Source of the DNA: Opitutia bacterium
GTDB lineage: Bacteria > Verrucomicrobiota > Verrucomicrobiia > Opitutales > UBA953
Length of the DNA stretch: 45,479 bases
Assembly (NCBI GenBank): GCA_947456525.1
Contig: CANGRI010000002.1
Span: 1-45,479 of the forward strand
Direction: 5' to 3'
Under the pieces are notes generated by a model. It saw only the letters and a list, made by a program, of their open reading frames with translations, was not told the origin of the DNA and did not search any database. Positions 1 to 9,244 of this stretch are shown here, one piece after another (the stretch's first letter is position 1; every line of letters begins with the position of its first letter). Made by a program: the position numbers and the translations under genes.

Positions 1-969
1 CCCCTTGGGCACGACGGTACCGATACCCGGCCAGGGGAGATGGAAGCCGAAGGCACGGCTCTTTTCCTTGGCCATGCGGGCGAAGAGTTTCTTGCGCGTC
101 TTGACGGCGGTCTCGGGATCATGGTCCATGGCGACGGTCCAGCCGACGTTGTCGAACATGAGCACGTGATGATGGACGACGTCGCTGATGTGGACCAGCG
201 ATTCGTCGCCCGAACGGATCTCGAAGCAGGCGTGCCCGTCGGTATGGCCCGGGGCGGCGATCAAGGTGACGGCATCATGGAAGAGCTTCTGGCCGTCCTT
301 GGCGATGACGAGCTGGTCCTTGAGGATGTCAAAGTTGCGACAGACGGTCTTCACCATCGCGGGCAACGGTTTCTTATCGCGCTTGGACTTGGAGAAATCG
401 GGGTTCGGCCCGCGCCAGAAATCATATTCTTCCTGCAGCAGGTAGATCTTGGCGTTCGGGAAGGCCGGCTTGCCGTTGTCGACGAACCCGTCGAGGTGGT
501 CCGAATGCGAATGGCTCAGGAAACCGGTCGTCACCTGCTCGGGCTTGATGCCGAGCTGACGCAGGCCTTCGGCCAGCCAGCCGAAATTGGGGTTCGGGTG
601 ACGCTCGCCGAAACCGGCGTCAATCAGGGCGACCTCGTCACCGATTTTCAGGCCCATGATATTGACGTAGAGCGGCAACGCATCGAGGCGCTCGCGATTG
701 AAGACCAAGGCGTCCTTCATCGTCGGACGGTCGGCCTCGGGCCACATCAGTTCGAGCCCCTGGCGGAAGAGCATATGTCCGTCGCTGATCGAGAAGGCCT
801 CGATCTTGCCGATGTTGAACTTGTAAACGTAGGGATTCGGAGGGCGCTTCACCGGCGCCTTGGGCGCATCGGCCGCGGCGATACGGGAAGCCGTCGCGAG
901 ACCGGCGAGAGCGAAGGCCGCGGCTCCGAGGAACTCACGGCGGGAAGAAGGCTGGATTTCGGAAGCCAT
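1..969 (-). CDS. Tat-exported MBL-fold metallo-hydrolase (3' end cut off)
   Basis: The reading frame is open from the ATG at 969 to the window edge: 323 residues with no stop, so the C-terminus is missing. The N-terminus has a twin-arginine signal (SRREFLG, residues 9-15) followed by a hydrophobic Ala/Leu stretch, so export in folded form is likely. The zinc-binding signature HSHSDH is at residues 153-158, with later metal-site-like motifs PGHTDGH and HISDVVHH. These define the metallo-beta-lactamase fold, a broad hydrolase family; substrate cannot be told from this. A long plus-strand frame over the same bases is only its shadow. The gene runs in the same direction as the peptidase upstream of it (1066-3252), with a weak possible terminator between them. 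Confidence 0.9.
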   Translation of the reverse strand, partial: MASEIQPSSRREFLGAAAFALAGLATASRIAAADAPKAPVKRPPNPYVYKFNIGKIEAFSISDGHMLFRQGLELMWPEADRPTMKDALVFNRERLDALPLYVNIMGLKIGDEVALIDAGFGERHPNPNFGWLAEGLRQLGIKPEQVTTGFLSHSHSDHLDGFVDNGKPAFPNAKIYLLQEEYDFWRGPNPDFSKSKRDKKPLPAMVKTVCRNFDILKDQLVIAKDGQKLFHDAVTLIAAPGHTDGHACFEIRSGDESLVHISDVVHHHVLMFDNVGWTVAMDHDPETAVKTRKKLFARMAKEKSRAFGFHLPWPGIGTVVPKG

Positions 970-1016
970 GGCGAGACCCGCAATCTACCCGCCACCACCC
1001 CTTGCTCCAGCCCAAA

Positions 1017-1044
1017 CGAAGAAGGCGACCTTGCGGCCGCCTTC
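1017..1044 (-). terminator. weak candidate terminator after the peptidase gene
   Basis: On the minus strand a 7-bp stem (gaaggcg/cgccttc, 1021-1027 with 1038-1044) and a 10-base loop are followed by TTCGTTT. It lies 22 bases after the peptidase stop and before the MBL gene. The stem is short and the T tract is interrupted, so this is only a candidate. Confidence 0.35.
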
Positions 1045-1065
1045 GAAACGTAATCCCGAAGAGGA

Positions 1066-3252
1066 TCAGGGCACGTAAGCCGGGAGCGACACCGAGGCGC
1101 TGAACGGAATGTTATGCGTCAGGTCGTAGGTGTAGCCAGGGTAGGAAACGCTCGTCACGGTGAACACCAGGTTGCCCGTCGTCGTGTTGCGCTGCTTGGG
1201 CATGTTGATGGTCACGAAACCGTTCGCATCGGTCTTGGCGGCAGCCAAGCCGGACGCCGCACCGCCCACGCTGACATTGACGACCGCATAGCGGAACGGC
1301 TGGCCATACTGGTCGACGACCTGGATAGAGGCGGAGCCAGCCACCTCGACATTGGTCATGCGGACCCAGGCGGCGGTCATCGAAGCGAGTCGGAGCGAAG
1401 GCGGCAGGGCCGTACCGCTGACGGCGATGACCTTCTGGGCGGCCGACGAGGGGTTACCCTGATTATCCGTGACGACCAAGGTGGCCGTATAGTTCCCAGG
1501 TGCACCCGAGTAGGTGTGCGTCGGGCTGGCGAGGGTGGAGGTATTCGCCGTTCCCGAACCGGGGTCGCCGAAGTTCCAGCTATAGCTAGCGACGAAGCCA
1601 TCGGGATCGGTCGAAGAGCTGCCGCTGAAAGCGACGGTCACCGGACGGACCCCGCCGGTCTTGTTGGAAGTGATGATGGCGGTGGGAGCCTGAATGTAAG
1701 GCTGCCAGCTACCGGTGACGCCGTAGCGCCCGAGCGAGCCATAGTTGGTGAAGCCAGTGGAAGTGCCGATGACGGTTCCCGTCACGCCCGTGTTGGTCCA
1801 GACCTGATTGGCGCCGGTCTTGGACGGGTCGTAGCCCAGGCCGTTCACCTTGATGTAATAGTTTCCTCCGGTCGTGACATTGTAGGTCAGCGTCGCGCCC
1901 ATGCTGTTGGTCGGATAGGCTTTGGCGACGGTGACACCCGCGGAATTGAGGAGCGAAAGGCCGATCTTCAGGTTGCCGTTGAGATTGCGGTACTTGAGAT
2001 GGGGCGTCGCGGTGAGCGTCAACGCGCCGACACCGGGCGTGATCTTCATCAGGTCGACGTCGGTGCTGTCGGCGATGATCCCTCCGGCGGTGATCGAAGT
2101 GCCGGAGACGACCGTAGCCGTAGCGAGGGTGTCGCCGTGGTCGTCATTGGCGCCGACGAGCTTCGTGGCATAGGTCGAGATGATCGCGATGTCATCCTGG
2201 GTGCCTCCGGACGTAGCGGCGTAGGCGAAGGGATAATCTCCCTTCGACCACTGGTTCAGGTTGCAGGCATTAGGCCAGCCAGGAAGCGCACTGTTACCCA
2301 TGATCGGGCAGACGTTCGCGACGCCGGTATAACCGGTGACGGTATGTCCGCGGGTGTAGGAAGCGCCGGTTCCCGAAGAGGTCTCGCCCCAGTGGTTGAG
2401 CCCGACGGTGTGGCCGACCTCATGGGCGACGCAAAGGATCGTGACCTCGTAGTTCGAGGTGGTAGGATTCAGGGAAGTATCCGTCGCACCGCTGGACGGG
2501 TTGCTGCAATCGATGAAGACGAAGTTATTGCAGTCATTGCCGTTGAGACGGTTATTGCCGTAAAGGGAATTGCCGAAGGAGCCGATCATCGCGATGCCCA
2601 TGACACCGAAGGAGCCGACAACCGCATCCTGACGGCCACCCACGACGCAACGCAGGCCTGGCTTGGTGGAGATCCCGGTGCTATCCGTCGTCACGTCAAT
2701 GTCCCAGGCGGCGAAGTCCTCGGAGACATGCAACCAGATGTCGCGGATGGCATTGAGGTTGAGCTGATCCGTGGCGGAAGTGGTGCCGCTGAGCTTGAAC
2801 GCGGGGATGGTGATGGAACTGATCGACCAAAGGCCAGCGGGCGTAGTGTGCCCCTTGAAATCAAGATACAAGGTCTTGGCGGCACCCGGACGGCTATGTA
2901 ACTGGAAGGCCGTGGTGGCAGTAACGGTCGGAGGGACGCCGGTATAGGTGGAAGTGTCGGGACCCGTCTGAATCTGAGCCGAGCCGCCGCCGGAGGGAGC
3001 AGTCATCGGGGCCTTGAAGGTACAGGCGTAGAACAGACGATTGTCAGCCGTGACATGCAGGTCGCTGTCGCGTGCGGCGATAGCCTTGGCCCGCTCCAGG
3101 CTCCACCCAATCTTGGCGGCAGCTGCGGCAAGCCGGTCGTCTGAAGCCTGGGCGGCGATGGCCGAGCCTTCAAGTTTGCCGGCCATACCGGCGCCGAAGG
3201 CGGACGCCACTAGGAGTAGCAGCATCGACAGGGAACTGAAGAATTTAGACAT
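1066..3252 (-). CDS. secreted metzincin-type zinc peptidase with PPC-like and PKD domains
   Basis: 728 residues. A signal peptide (MSKFFSSLSMLLLLVASAFG) sends it out of the cytoplasm. The zinc site HEVGHTVGLNH (H277, E278, H281, H287) is the extended HExxHxxGxxH metzincin motif, and CPIMG near residue 318 fits the Met-turn. Residues about 372-500 resemble a pre-peptidase C-terminal (PPC) domain (DDHGDTLATA and later beta strands). Residues about 520-612 are a PKD domain (WNFGDPGSG, HTYSGAPGNYTATLVV). The last about 110 residues look Ig-like. By family it should cleave extracellular protein; the target is unknown. It is divergent from the sulfatase at 3405, and the shared 152-base gap contains a perfect dyad. 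Confidence 0.85.
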   Translation of the reverse strand: MSKFFSSLSMLLLLVASAFGAGMAGKLEGSAIAAQASDDRLAAAAAKIGWSLERAKAIAARDSDLHVTADNRLFYACTFKAPMTAPSGGGSAQIQTGPDTSTYTGVPPTVTATTAFQLHSRPGAAKTLYLDFKGHTTPAGLWSISSITIPAFKLSGTTSATDQLNLNAIRDIWLHVSEDFAAWDIDVTTDSTGISTKPGLRCVVGGRQDAVVGSFGVMGIAMIGSFGNSLYGNNRLNGNDCNNFVFIDCSNPSSGATDTSLNPTTSNYEVTILCVAHEVGHTVGLNHWGETSSGTGASYTRGHTVTGYTGVANVCPIMGNSALPGWPNACNLNQWSKGDYPFAYAATSGGTQDDIAIISTYATKLVGANDDHGDTLATATVVSGTSITAGGIIADSTDVDLMKITPGVGALTLTATPHLKYRNLNGNLKIGLSLLNSAGVTVAKAYPTNSMGATLTYNVTTGGNYYIKVNGLGYDPSKTGANQVWTNTGVTGTVIGTSTGFTNYGSLGRYGVTGSWQPYIQAPTAIITSNKTGGVRPVTVAFSGSSSTDPDGFVASYSWNFGDPGSGTANTSTLASPTHTYSGAPGNYTATLVVTDNQGNPSSAAQKVIAVSGTALPPSLRLASMTAAWVRMTNVEVAGSASIQVVDQYGQPFRYAVVNVSVGGAASGLAAAKTDANGFVTINMPKQRNTTTGNLVFTVTSVSYPGYTYDLTHNIPFSASVSLPAYVP

Positions 3253-3273
3253 AAGGGATTTAAAGCGGGGTTA

Positions 3274-3295
3274 GACTTAATGCCTAGATTAAGTC
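3274..3295. promoter_or_regulatory. 8-bp perfect dyad in divergent intergenic region
   Basis: gacttaat (3274-3281) and attaagtc (3288-3295) are exact reverse complements around a 6-base centre. The site is AT-rich in a GC-rich setting and lies 22 bases upstream of the peptidase start, between it and a divergent sulfatase. An operator is plausible; it could also be a small hairpin in the peptidase leader. Confidence 0.45.
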
Positions 3296-3404
3296 AGGGC
3301 GTTTTACTGACAAACCCAATTTCCGTCGTTCGGCAGGTTTTCGGCTCATTGCCCTTGAGGAAAGCACGTGGAAAGATTACCTCCACCCCACCCCCTTTAG
3401 ACCC

Positions 3405-4841
3405 ATGTTGCGCCCATTTTTGCTATCCCTTTTGGGACTCACCGCCCTTTTCGCCGCCGAATCGACCCCAGGCCGCCCGCCCAACGTGATCGTGGTCCTG
3501 GTCGATGACATGGGCCTGACCGACCTTTCCTGCTACGGCAGCCGGTTCTACGAGACACCCAATGTCGACCAGCTCGCCAAGGACGGCGTCCGCTTCACGA
3601 ACGGTTACTCCGCCTGTACGGTGTGCTCCCCGACCCGGGCCGCCTTGCTGACCGGCAAGTACCCTGCCCGCCTGCACCTCACGGACTGGATCACCGGACA
3701 TGAACGTCCCCACGCCAAGCTGAAGATCCCCGACTGGCAGAAGTTCCTGCCGTTCGAAGAGATCACGCTCGCCGAACAGTTCAAGGCCGCCGGCTATGCG
3801 ACCGCGAGCATCGGCAAATGGCACCTCACGCCCGGACTGAAGGAAGGCGACGAAGCTTACTATCCCGACAAGCATGGCTTCGACGTGAACATCGGCGGCT
3901 ATCATCGCGGCCAGCCTCCCCGTTACGTCTCCCCCTACGGCATCCCGACCCTGAAGGACGGACCCGCGGGCGAATTCCTCACGGACCGCGAGGCGAGCGA
4001 GGCGGTCAAGTTCATGGAGGCCAACAAGGACAAGCCGTTCTTCATCTACCTCCCGCATTACGCCGTCCACCAGCCGATCGCCGGCAAGCCCGACGTGATC
4101 GCGAAATTCAAGGCGAAGGCGGAGAAGACACCGGACCTGAAACAGAAGAACGCGACCTACGCGGCCTTGGTCACGAGCGTCGACGACGCGCTGGGCACGA
4201 TCCGCGCCGGCCTGAAGAACCTGCACCTCGAAGATAACACGATCATCGTCTTCACCACCGACAACGGCGGCCTGCTGCCGACGACCGACAATTCCCCGCT
4301 ACGCGCCGGCAAAGGCTCCGCCTACGAAGGCGGCGTCCGCGTCCCGCTCATCGTCTACTGGCCCGGCGTCACGAAGGCAGGCGTCGTCGAAGCCACCCCG
4401 GCGATGTCGATCGACCTCTACCCGACCCTGCTGGAGATGACGGGAGTCAAGCCGCTCCAGTCCCTCGTCGACGGCGTCAGCCTGGCGCCGCTGCTCAAGT
4501 CCGGCACGAAGCCCGACCGCGAGGCGATCTTCTGGCACTACCCGCATTATCATCCCGGAGGCGCCACGCCTTACAGCGCGATCCGCCTCGGCGACTTCCG
4601 CCTCGTCCACTTCTACGAAGACGGCCGCGACGAACTCTACGACCTGGGCAGCGATGTCAGCGAATCCAAGGACCTCGCCGCGGCCCAGCCCGAACGCGCC
4701 AAGGCGCTGCGCACGCGCCTCGACGCCTGGCTTAAATCCGTCGACGCCCAGCTGCCCACGCCCAACCCGGCCTTCGACCCTGCCGCCGACAATGCCGGCA
4801 AGGCCAAGGGCAAGAAGGCCGCGGCTAAGGTCGGCGAATAA
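3405..4841 (+). CDS. secreted type I sulfatase (arylsulfatase family)
   Basis: 478 residues with a signal peptide (MLRPFLLSLLGLTALFAAES). VVLVDDMG supplies metal-binding aspartates D34 and D35, and CSPTR (C74-R78) is the CxPxR signature whose cysteine must become formylglycine. GKYPARL and the later TTDNGG block also fit the alkaline phosphatase-like sulfatase fold. It should remove sulfate esters, most likely from polysaccharide, in the periplasm or outside. No formylglycine-generating enzyme is seen in the window. The C-terminus ends in a lysine-rich tail (about residues 462-478). A C/T-rich leader without Shine-Dalgarno precedes the ATG. Its stop lies 3 bases from that of the convergent second sulfatase. 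Confidence 0.92.
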   Translation: MLRPFLLSLLGLTALFAAESTPGRPPNVIVVLVDDMGLTDLSCYGSRFYETPNVDQLAKDGVRFTNGYSACTVCSPTRAALLTGKYPARLHLTDWITGHERPHAKLKIPDWQKFLPFEEITLAEQFKAAGYATASIGKWHLTPGLKEGDEAYYPDKHGFDVNIGGYHRGQPPRYVSPYGIPTLKDGPAGEFLTDREASEAVKFMEANKDKPFFIYLPHYAVHQPIAGKPDVIAKFKAKAEKTPDLKQKNATYAALVTSVDDALGTIRAGLKNLHLEDNTIIVFTTDNGGLLPTTDNSPLRAGKGSAYEGGVRVPLIVYWPGVTKAGVVEATPAMSIDLYPTLLEMTGVKPLQSLVDGVSLAPLLKSGTKPDREAIFWHYPHYHPGGATPYSAIRLGDFRLVHFYEDGRDELYDLGSDVSESKDLAAAQPERAKALRTRLDAWLKSVDAQLPTPNPAFDPAADNAGKAKGKKAAAKVGE

Positions 4842-4916
4842 GCCTTACTTGGCTTCGGGGGCTTTCCCGGCGTTAGGGCCCTTGCCCTTCCCCTTGCCCT
4901 TACCCTGGCCTTGGCC
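4797..4916. other. self-complementary 3' ends of two convergent sulfatase genes
   Basis: Gly/Lys-rich tails of the two convergent genes give complementary DNA. The left stretch at 4797-4814 contains aagggcaag. Its reverse complement cttgccctt occurs at 4881-4889 and 4893-4901, and ggccaagg/ccttggcc also pair. RNA from either strand could fold here. It may act as a two-way terminator, or be a by-product of both proteins using GGC and AAG codons. Confidence 0.4.
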
Positions 4917-6431
4917 GGGTCGCTTCTTTTCGCCGGTGGCATATTCGTCTTCGACGGCAGGCTCCTTGAATTCGACGCGGAGCTTCTGCAGGCGCGACTC
5001 AAGGTCGGCCTGGACCGCCTCATACCCGGGTTGGCCGAAATAGCTGCGCAGCTCGAGCGGATCCTTCTCGCTGTCGAACAGGTCGGTCTCGTCGCGACCG
5101 GTGCCGTAATAATGCACCAGCTTGTAACGGTCGGTCACGATGCCGTAGTGCGGCGAAACATGGTGCGGCTGAGGGTATTCGTAGTAGTGATAGTAGAACT
5201 CCTTACGCCAGTCGGCGGGTGTCGCGCCCGCGAGGATCGGCTTCAGGCTGCGACCCTGCATTTCGGCGGGGATGGCGACGCCGGCGGCATCCAGGAAGGT
5301 CTCGGCGAAATCCAGGTTGGAGACGAGGTCCTTGCTGACCGACCCCGGCTTGGTCACTCCGGGCCAGCGGACCAGCAAGGGCGTGCGGATGGACTCCTCG
5401 AAGATCCAGCGCTTGTCGAACCAGCCGTGCTCGCCGAGATAGAACCCCTGGTCCGACGCATAGACGACGATGGTGTTCTCGGCGAGTCCGTGCTGCTCGA
5501 GGTACTTCAGGACGCGGCCGACGCTGTCGTCCACCGACTTCACCGTGGCGAGGTAATCATGCATGTAGCGCTGATAGCGCCAGCGCACCAGGTCCTTGCC
5601 GGAAAGATTTGCCTTACGGTAGGCTTCGTTGCGCGGGCCGTAGTAAGCATCCCAGACGCCGGCCTGCTCGGCGTCGAGCTGCGGCGGGCGGACGAGCTTC
5701 ATGTCCTTCTCCGTGATCGTCTTCTCCAGGCTCATGTCGTTGTCGGCGACGGCCTTCGCGCGATTGGCATAGTCATCGAAGAGCGACGGCGGCTCGGGAT
5801 AGACGCGGTCCTTGTCGAAATCGAGGTCCTTGATGTTCGGCTCCCATTCGCGATGCGGGGCCTTGTGCTGGCACATGAGGAGGAAAGGCTTGGTCTTGTC
5901 GCGCTTTTCCAGCCAGCCGAGCGAGAGGTCCGTGATGATCTCGGTCACATACCCCTGGGTCTTCACCGTGCCCTGCGCATTGATCATCGGCGGGTTGTAG
6001 TAGACGCCCTGCCCAGGAAGGACCTGCCAGAAATCGAAGCCGGTGGGATCGCTGCCCAAGTGCCACTTGCCGATCATCGCGGTCTGGTAGCCCGCCTTCT
6101 GCAGGAGTTTCGGGAAGGTCACCTGGGCTCCGTTGAACAAGGAATTCGTGTTGTTATAGAAACCGTTGAGATGGGAATACTTGCCGGTCAGGACGACGGC
6201 GCGGCATGGTCCGCAGATCGAGTTCGTCACGAGGGCGCGGTCGAAGCGCGTCCCCTCCTTGGCGATACGGTCGATGTTCGGGGTCTGGTTCAGCTTCCGG
6301 GCGTCGCCATAGGCGCTGATCGCCTGATAGGCGTGGTCATCCGAGAAGATGAAGACGATGTTGGGCTGCGTGGCGGGCGCGGCGGATAGCAGGCCACCGA
6401 CCAGACAGAGAAGAAGTGCCAGGAGTCTCAT
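4845..6431 (-). CDS. secreted type I sulfatase with Gly/Lys-rich tail
   Basis: 528 residues from the ATG at 6431; an upstream ATG in the same frame would add 14 residues before an otherwise normal signal peptide ([19 protein letters not shown]), so I reject it. FIFSDDHAY gives metal ligands D31 and D32, and CGPCR (C73-R77) is the formylglycine signature. The domain end ([27 protein letters not shown]) is typical of iduronate- and N-sulfoglucosamine-sulfatase relatives. The last about 25 residues are Gly/Lys/Gln repeats of low complexity, perhaps a polyanion-binding tail. The substrate is not known. It is convergent with the sulfatase at 3405 (3 bases between stops) and divergent from the DUF5722-like gene. 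Confidence 0.9.
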   Translation of the reverse strand: MRLLALLLCLVGGLLSAAPATQPNIVFIFSDDHAYQAISAYGDARKLNQTPNIDRIAKEGTRFDRALVTNSICGPCRAVVLTGKYSHLNGFYNNTNSLFNGAQVTFPKLLQKAGYQTAMIGKWHLGSDPTGFDFWQVLPGQGVYYNPPMINAQGTVKTQGYVTEIITDLSLGWLEKRDKTKPFLLMCQHKAPHREWEPNIKDLDFDKDRVYPEPPSLFDDYANRAKAVADNDMSLEKTITEKDMKLVRPPQLDAEQAGVWDAYYGPRNEAYRKANLSGKDLVRWRYQRYMHDYLATVKSVDDSVGRVLKYLEQHGLAENTIVVYASDQGFYLGEHGWFDKRWIFEESIRTPLLVRWPGVTKPGSVSKDLVSNLDFAETFLDAAGVAIPAEMQGRSLKPILAGATPADWRKEFYYHYYEYPQPHHVSPHYGIVTDRYKLVHYYGTGRDETDLFDSEKDPLELRSYFGQPGYEAVQADLESRLQKLRVEFKEPAVEDEYATGEKKRPGQGQGKGKGKGKGPNAGKAPEAK

Positions 6432-6524
6432 GGGGTTATGAGGATTAATTAAGGCGCACCCCCCATCGGTCAATCGGCAACCTTTTGATTGAAACCTTCC
6501 CTTACCGAACCTGTCTCTCCGCTC

Positions 6525-7799
6525 ATGCGCCTCCTGTCTCTCGCCATCCTGTGCCTGTCCGCGATGGCATCAGCCGGGCCGGATCAGACGCCCTACCCGA
6601 GCACGAGCAGCCCCAAGGGCCTTCAAGTCCAGATGATTCCCGACGCGCTCGAGCTCGGCATCCATCACGCCGGCATCAACCTCAGGCTCAACGCGCTGCT
6701 CTCATCCGAAAAGGAAGCCAAACCCGGCCAACCCACCGCTTCGGCCGATGGCTTCACGTTCGCGATCAACCAAAAGGGCGTCGAGGCGATGGACCGACAG
6801 ATCAAACCCCTGAGCGACAAGGGCGTCGTGGTCACGCTCATCATCACCACCGTGCGCTCGCCCGACGAACGCATCCGCAAGCTGACCATCCACCCGAAAG
6901 CAGACCCGGTGAAAGGCATCACGATGGCCGCCGACACGGTGACGCCGGAAGGACGGGCCTGCTACAAGGCCCTCACGGATTTCGTCGCCCAACGCTGGTC
7001 AGCCGGCGACACCACGTACGGACGCGTCTGGGGCTGGATCATCAGCAACGAGGTAAACTCCCATAACGAATGGCACCAGATGGGACCGGCGACGGCCGAA
7101 GAAGTCGCCACGCAATACGAAGACCAGGCACGACTGGCCTGGGAATCCCTTCGCCGGCATTCGGCCCACGCCCGCGTCTATCTCTCATTGGAGCACAACT
7201 GGACAGCGAAGAACCACCCCGACCCGCTCCAAGCCTGCCCCGGACGCACCTTGCTCGAACTGTTCGCGAAGCACGCCCGCGAACGGGGTGACTTCGACTG
7301 GAACCTGGCCTTCCACCCTTACCCTTGGAATCTCCGCGACCCGCGTACCTGGCTGGACAAGGTGACGTTCGATGACAGCACGCCGAAGGTGACGTTCAAG
7401 AACGTCGAAGTTCTCACGAAGAAACTCTCCACGCCCGAAATGCTCTATGCCGGCAAGCCGCGCCGTCTCAGCTTCACGGAACAAGGCTTCGATGTGAGCA
7501 AGCGCCCCGAAGCCCTCGTCGAACAGGCCGCGGCCTACGCCTATGCCTGGGAAAAGGTCTCGCGCCTAGGCGATACCATCGACGCCTTCCACTATCATCG
7601 GCACGTCGACAACGCCAAAGAAGGCAGCCTGCGCTTCGGACTCTGGAGCAACAAGGAAGGAACGATCTCGGAGCCGGACCAGAAGCGTCCGATCTGGTTC
7701 CTATTCCAGGCCGCCGATACTCCGCGATGGAAAGCCGCCGCCGAACCTTACCTCAAGACCTGCGGCCTGAAGAGTTGGGATGAACTGAATCCCAAGTAA
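6525..7799 (+). CDS. exported DUF5722-like protein, probable TIM-barrel enzyme
   Basis: 424 residues from the ATG at 6525, which starts a clean signal peptide ([19 protein letters not shown]). A TTG 36 bases upstream is in frame but would spoil it. The N-terminal block [20 protein letters not shown] and the later [18 protein letters not shown] resemble DUF5722 proteins, which have a glycoside hydrolase-like barrel. SLEHNWT, FHPYPWN and FTEQGFD could carry acidic catalytic residues, the last like a strand-7 glutamate. I infer a secreted carbohydrate-active role beside the sulfatase; family assignment is from memory of conserved blocks. The 93-base gap to the divergent sulfatase should hold promoters for both. 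Confidence 0.75.
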   Translation: MRLLSLAILCLSAMASAGPDQTPYPSTSSPKGLQVQMIPDALELGIHHAGINLRLNALLSSEKEAKPGQPTASADGFTFAINQKGVEAMDRQIKPLSDKGVVVTLIITTVRSPDERIRKLTIHPKADPVKGITMAADTVTPEGRACYKALTDFVAQRWSAGDTTYGRVWGWIISNEVNSHNEWHQMGPATAEEVATQYEDQARLAWESLRRHSAHARVYLSLEHNWTAKNHPDPLQACPGRTLLELFAKHARERGDFDWNLAFHPYPWNLRDPRTWLDKVTFDDSTPKVTFKNVEVLTKKLSTPEMLYAGKPRRLSFTEQGFDVSKRPEALVEQAAAYAYAWEKVSRLGDTIDAFHYHRHVDNAKEGSLRFGLWSNKEGTISEPDQKRPIWFLFQAADTPRWKAAAEPYLKTCGLKSWDELNPK

Positions 7800-7802
7800 G
7801 GA

Positions 7803-7830
7803 GCGGTAAGCGGATAGCGGTTGGCGGTTA
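7803..7830. repeat. four tandem heptamers, consensus gcggtWR
   Basis: Directly after the DUF5722-like gene come four perfectly phased 7-mers: gcggtaa, gcggata, gcggttg and gcggtta. Non-coding. It forms the first half of a 158-base intergenic region that also has a second heptamer array. Confidence 0.7.
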
Positions 7831-7882
7831 GTATGCCCCAAGACCTCGTCGTCCTCGGCGCTTCAGCTCGTGCCCAGTTACT

Positions 7883-7917
7883 TCCATCTGTCATCTGCCC
7901 TCCGTCATCCGTCATCC
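7883..7917. repeat. five tandem heptamers, consensus gtcatcY
   Basis: Units in register are tccatct, gtcatct, gccctcc, gtcatcc and gtcatcc. The array lies between the DUF5722-like gene and the FGGY kinase. The same core (tcatcc every 7 bases) returns before cysD at 45090, which argues for a dispersed repeat type instead of chance. Not a CRISPR: there are no spacers. Confidence 0.7.
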
Positions 7918-7957
7918 ACTCTTGCCCCAAGGCCCCCTTCCTCCCCATAACCCCGAA

Positions 7958-9244
7958 ATGCACGGCTTCGTCATCGGCCTAGACCTCGGCACCTCCGGCG
8001 TGCGCGCCGTGGCCGTCGATGCATCCGGAAAAATCCTCGGACTCGGCTCGGCGACGCTCCCCGCGACCAAGGCCAACGGCGCCCGACGCGAACAATCGCC
8101 CGAAGACTGGTGGAATGGTTGTCGCACGGCCTTGGATGAACTGAGCCGGCAGCTCGACCTTTCGGGTGCGAGGGCGATCGCCGTCGATGCTACCTCCGGC
8201 ACGATCCTCCCGGTCGACAACCATAACCGCCCGCTGGCCCCGGCCCGCATGTATGATGACGCCGACACCGGCGATCTCGCCGCGAAGATCAAGTCGCTCG
8301 CCCCACGGGAAAGCGCCGCGCACGGCGCCACGTCTCCAGCGGCACGCGCCCTGCAATGGGCCAAGCTCCCCCGCCTTCACTGCATCGTCCATCAGGCCGA
8401 CTGGATCAACGGCTGCCTAGGAGCGACGAACTGGCAGACCGACGAGAACAATGCGCTGAAGACCGGTTACGATCCCGTCAGCCGCAGCTGGCCGGACTGG
8501 CTGAGTGCGTTCGGACTCTCTCCCGGCCTCCTCCCGGAAGTCGTCCCGGTCGGCACGCCGATCGGACACGTCTCCGCCCAGGCAGCCATCGCCCTCGGCA
8601 TCCCCGAAGGCATCACGATCGCGGCCGGCACGACCGATGGGTGCGCGACCTTCCTGGCCAGCGGCGCGACCGAACCGGGCGAAGCCTCCACGGCGGTCGG
8701 CTCGACTATCGTGCTGAAGTTGCTCAGCGACCGCCCGGTCTTCGCTCCCGAACTTGGCATCTATAGCCACCGTATCGGCGACACCTGGCTCGCCGGCGGG
8801 GCCTCCAACTGCGGAGGCAAGACGCTCTTGCAGCACTTCTCGCCCGAACAGCTGGTCGCCCTGGAGCCCTCGCTCAACCCGCAGAAGCCGACCGGAACCG
8901 ACTTCTACCCCCTGCCTTCCGCCGGAGAACGCTTCCCGATCTCCGACGCCAAGCTCGCGCCGCGACTCACGCCGCGTCCGGCTTCCGACGCCGAATTCCT
9001 GCAAGGCATCTATGAAGCTTTCGCACGCATCGAACAGACCGGATTCGCGAAGCTCCGGGAACTCGGCTGCCCGTCCTTGCGCAACGTGCGCCATGCCGGC
9101 GGCGGCGCCCGCAGCGCCGCCTGGATGAGCCTGCGCGCCGCGGCCCTCGGCGTACCGCAAATTCCGGCCTGGAGCGAAGAAGCCGCCGCGGGGGCGGCGC
9201 GTCTCGCCTGGCGATCGCTTGGCCACGAAATCACCTTCGCATGA
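7958..9244 (+). CDS. FGGY-family carbohydrate kinase
   Basis: 428 residues from the ATG at 7958, chosen because VIGLDLGTSGVRAVAVD, the first ATP-binding block of the sugar kinase/Hsp70/actin fold, starts four residues later. An in-frame upstream start would add 12 poorly conserved residues. AAGTTDG near residue 225 and HAGGGARSAAW near residue 380 are the second-domain phosphate and adenosine motifs. It phosphorylates a sugar or polyol in the cytoplasm. The protein is somewhat shorter than typical xylulo-, glycero- or gluconokinases (about 490-520), so substrate cannot be assigned. It shares ATGA with the next gene, a HAD phosphatase, so translation is probably coupled. Confidence 0.85.
   Translation: MHGFVIGLDLGTSGVRAVAVDASGKILGLGSATLPATKANGARREQSPEDWWNGCRTALDELSRQLDLSGARAIAVDATSGTILPVDNHNRPLAPARMYDDADTGDLAAKIKSLAPRESAAHGATSPAARALQWAKLPRLHCIVHQADWINGCLGATNWQTDENNALKTGYDPVSRSWPDWLSAFGLSPGLLPEVVPVGTPIGHVSAQAAIALGIPEGITIAAGTTDGCATFLASGATEPGEASTAVGSTIVLKLLSDRPVFAPELGIYSHRIGDTWLAGGASNCGGKTLLQHFSPEQLVALEPSLNPQKPTGTDFYPLPSAGERFPISDAKLAPRLTPRPASDAEFLQGIYEAFARIEQTGFAKLRELGCPSLRNVRHAGGGARSAAWMSLRAAALGVPQIPAWSEEAAAGAARLAWRSLGHEITFA

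Noticed and set aside
1114-2901. 595-residue plus-strand frame
   Set aside because: Shadow of the PKD peptidase, which has a signal peptide, zinc motif and domains in the other strand.
7803-7917. Possible CRISPR array
   Set aside because: Repeats are 7 bases long and back to back, with no spacers, and there are no cas genes.
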